DNA of 64,000 bases. It comes from Phaeobacter bryozoorum (lineage in GTDB: Bacteria > Pseudomonadota > Alphaproteobacteria > Rhodobacterales > Rhodobacteraceae). Each line of letters starts with the position of its first letter. Within the stretch, counting starts at the first letter, position 1. The translations under genes and the position numbers were made by a program. The stretch lies in the NCBI RefSeq assembly GCF_041893525.1, contig NZ_CP169071.1. The stretch is one strand, 5' to 3'. Below, one piece after another: positions 63,978-64,000 of the stretch. Below the pieces are notes generated by a model. That model saw nothing but the letters and a program-made list of their open reading frames with translations, was not told where the DNA came from and did not search any database.

Positions 63978-64000
63978 ATGACACAGACGCCCCCGTCGGC
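63978..64000 (+). CDS. Possible start of a gene running off the window
   Basis: ATG at 63978 with AGG 8 nt upstream opens a frame (MTQTPPS) to the last base. It is divergent from the permease gene. Too short to identify. If the molecule is a circular plasmid only slightly longer than the window, this could lead toward the truncated glycosyltransferase at base 1, but that cannot be tested here. Confidence 0.25.

Noticed and set aside
1..64000. Insertion sequences, integrases, tRNA or rRNA genes
   Set aside because: No transposase or integrase motifs and no tRNA-like cloverleaf or rRNA sequence were recognised by reading. A profile search could still find a small one.

Overview
The window looks like most of a plasmid from a marine alphaproteobacterium of the roseobacter group (Rhodobacteraceae). 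The DNA is GC-rich, genes are packed with many ATGA stop/start overlaps, and a plasmid module lies at 54.8-59.0 kb: a RepA-family replication initiator (frameshifted as read), an origin-like intergenic region with a perfect DnaA box and iteron-like repeats, then parA and parB. Two 60-bp extended palindromes flank this module. The combination of RepA-type replicon, dTDP-rhamnose operon, other sugar-nucleotide genes, polysaccharide export and type I secretion matches what is known of the roughly 65-kb RepA-I 'biofilm plasmids' of Phaeobacter and relatives. That match is made from gene content, not from a database search. Genes run off both ends of the window.

Layout. 0-8.7 kb: a 5'-truncated glycosyltransferase/sulfotransferase fusion, an RTX protein, a second sulfotransferase-like protein, and a type I secretion ABC/HlyD pair. 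8.9-12.6 kb: gmd, fcl and a manC-type gene (GDP-mannose to GDP-fucose). 12.6-19.6 kb: a DUF2793/peptidase-G2 protein, a second RTX protein and two paralogous M10 (serralysin-type) RTX metalloproteases sharing a 440-bp near-identical tract. 19.8-23.8 kb: rfbC-rfbB-(DUF457 membrane protein)-rfbD-rfbA for dTDP-L-rhamnose. 23.8-24.6 kb: a broken acetyltransferase. 24.9-33.9 kb: a Wza-like export lipoprotein, an epimerase, an initiating sugar-phosphate transferase, a CapD/FlaA1-type dehydratase, then YjbH, YjbF and a tiny YjbE-like protein. 33.9-36.1 kb: a cystine-type amino-acid ABC transporter. 36.4-44.6 kb: a one-module NRPS (C-A-T-TE), a polysaccharide pyruvyl transferase fused to a hydrolase-like domain, and a GT4 glycosyltransferase. 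44.7-54.6 kb: two divergent LuxR-type regulators around a 1-kb AT-rich spacer, a coiled-coil membrane protein, a cysteine-containing RTX protein and its own type I ABC/HlyD pair. 59-64 kb: ugd, a UDP-glucuronate epimerase-like gene, a GT2 glycosyltransferase and a frameshifted ABC-2 polysaccharide export permease.

Together the genes would make activated sugars (GDP-fucose, dTDP-rhamnose, UDP-glucuronate/galacturonate, a CapD product), assemble, decorate (sulfate, pyruvate, acyl) and export a surface polysaccharide. They would also secrete calcium-binding RTX proteins and proteases through two type I systems. No TolC-like outer membrane channel, Wzx/Wzy, Wzc or KpsT was seen, so those partners must lie elsewhere. 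No rRNA, tRNA, CRISPR array or transposase was recognised.

Three conserved genes (repA, the acetyltransferase, the ABC-2 permease) read as frame-disrupted. The repA break is a single-base event in a gene the plasmid should need, so sequencing error must be weighed there. The acetyltransferase also seems to have lost an internal segment and is a better pseudogene candidate. The most unusual material is the cysteine-bearing RTX protein with its private regulators and exporter, the pyruvyl transferase fused to a hydrolase-like domain lacking its nucleophile serine, the lone NRPS module among polysaccharide genes, and the paired 60-bp palindromes around rep-par.
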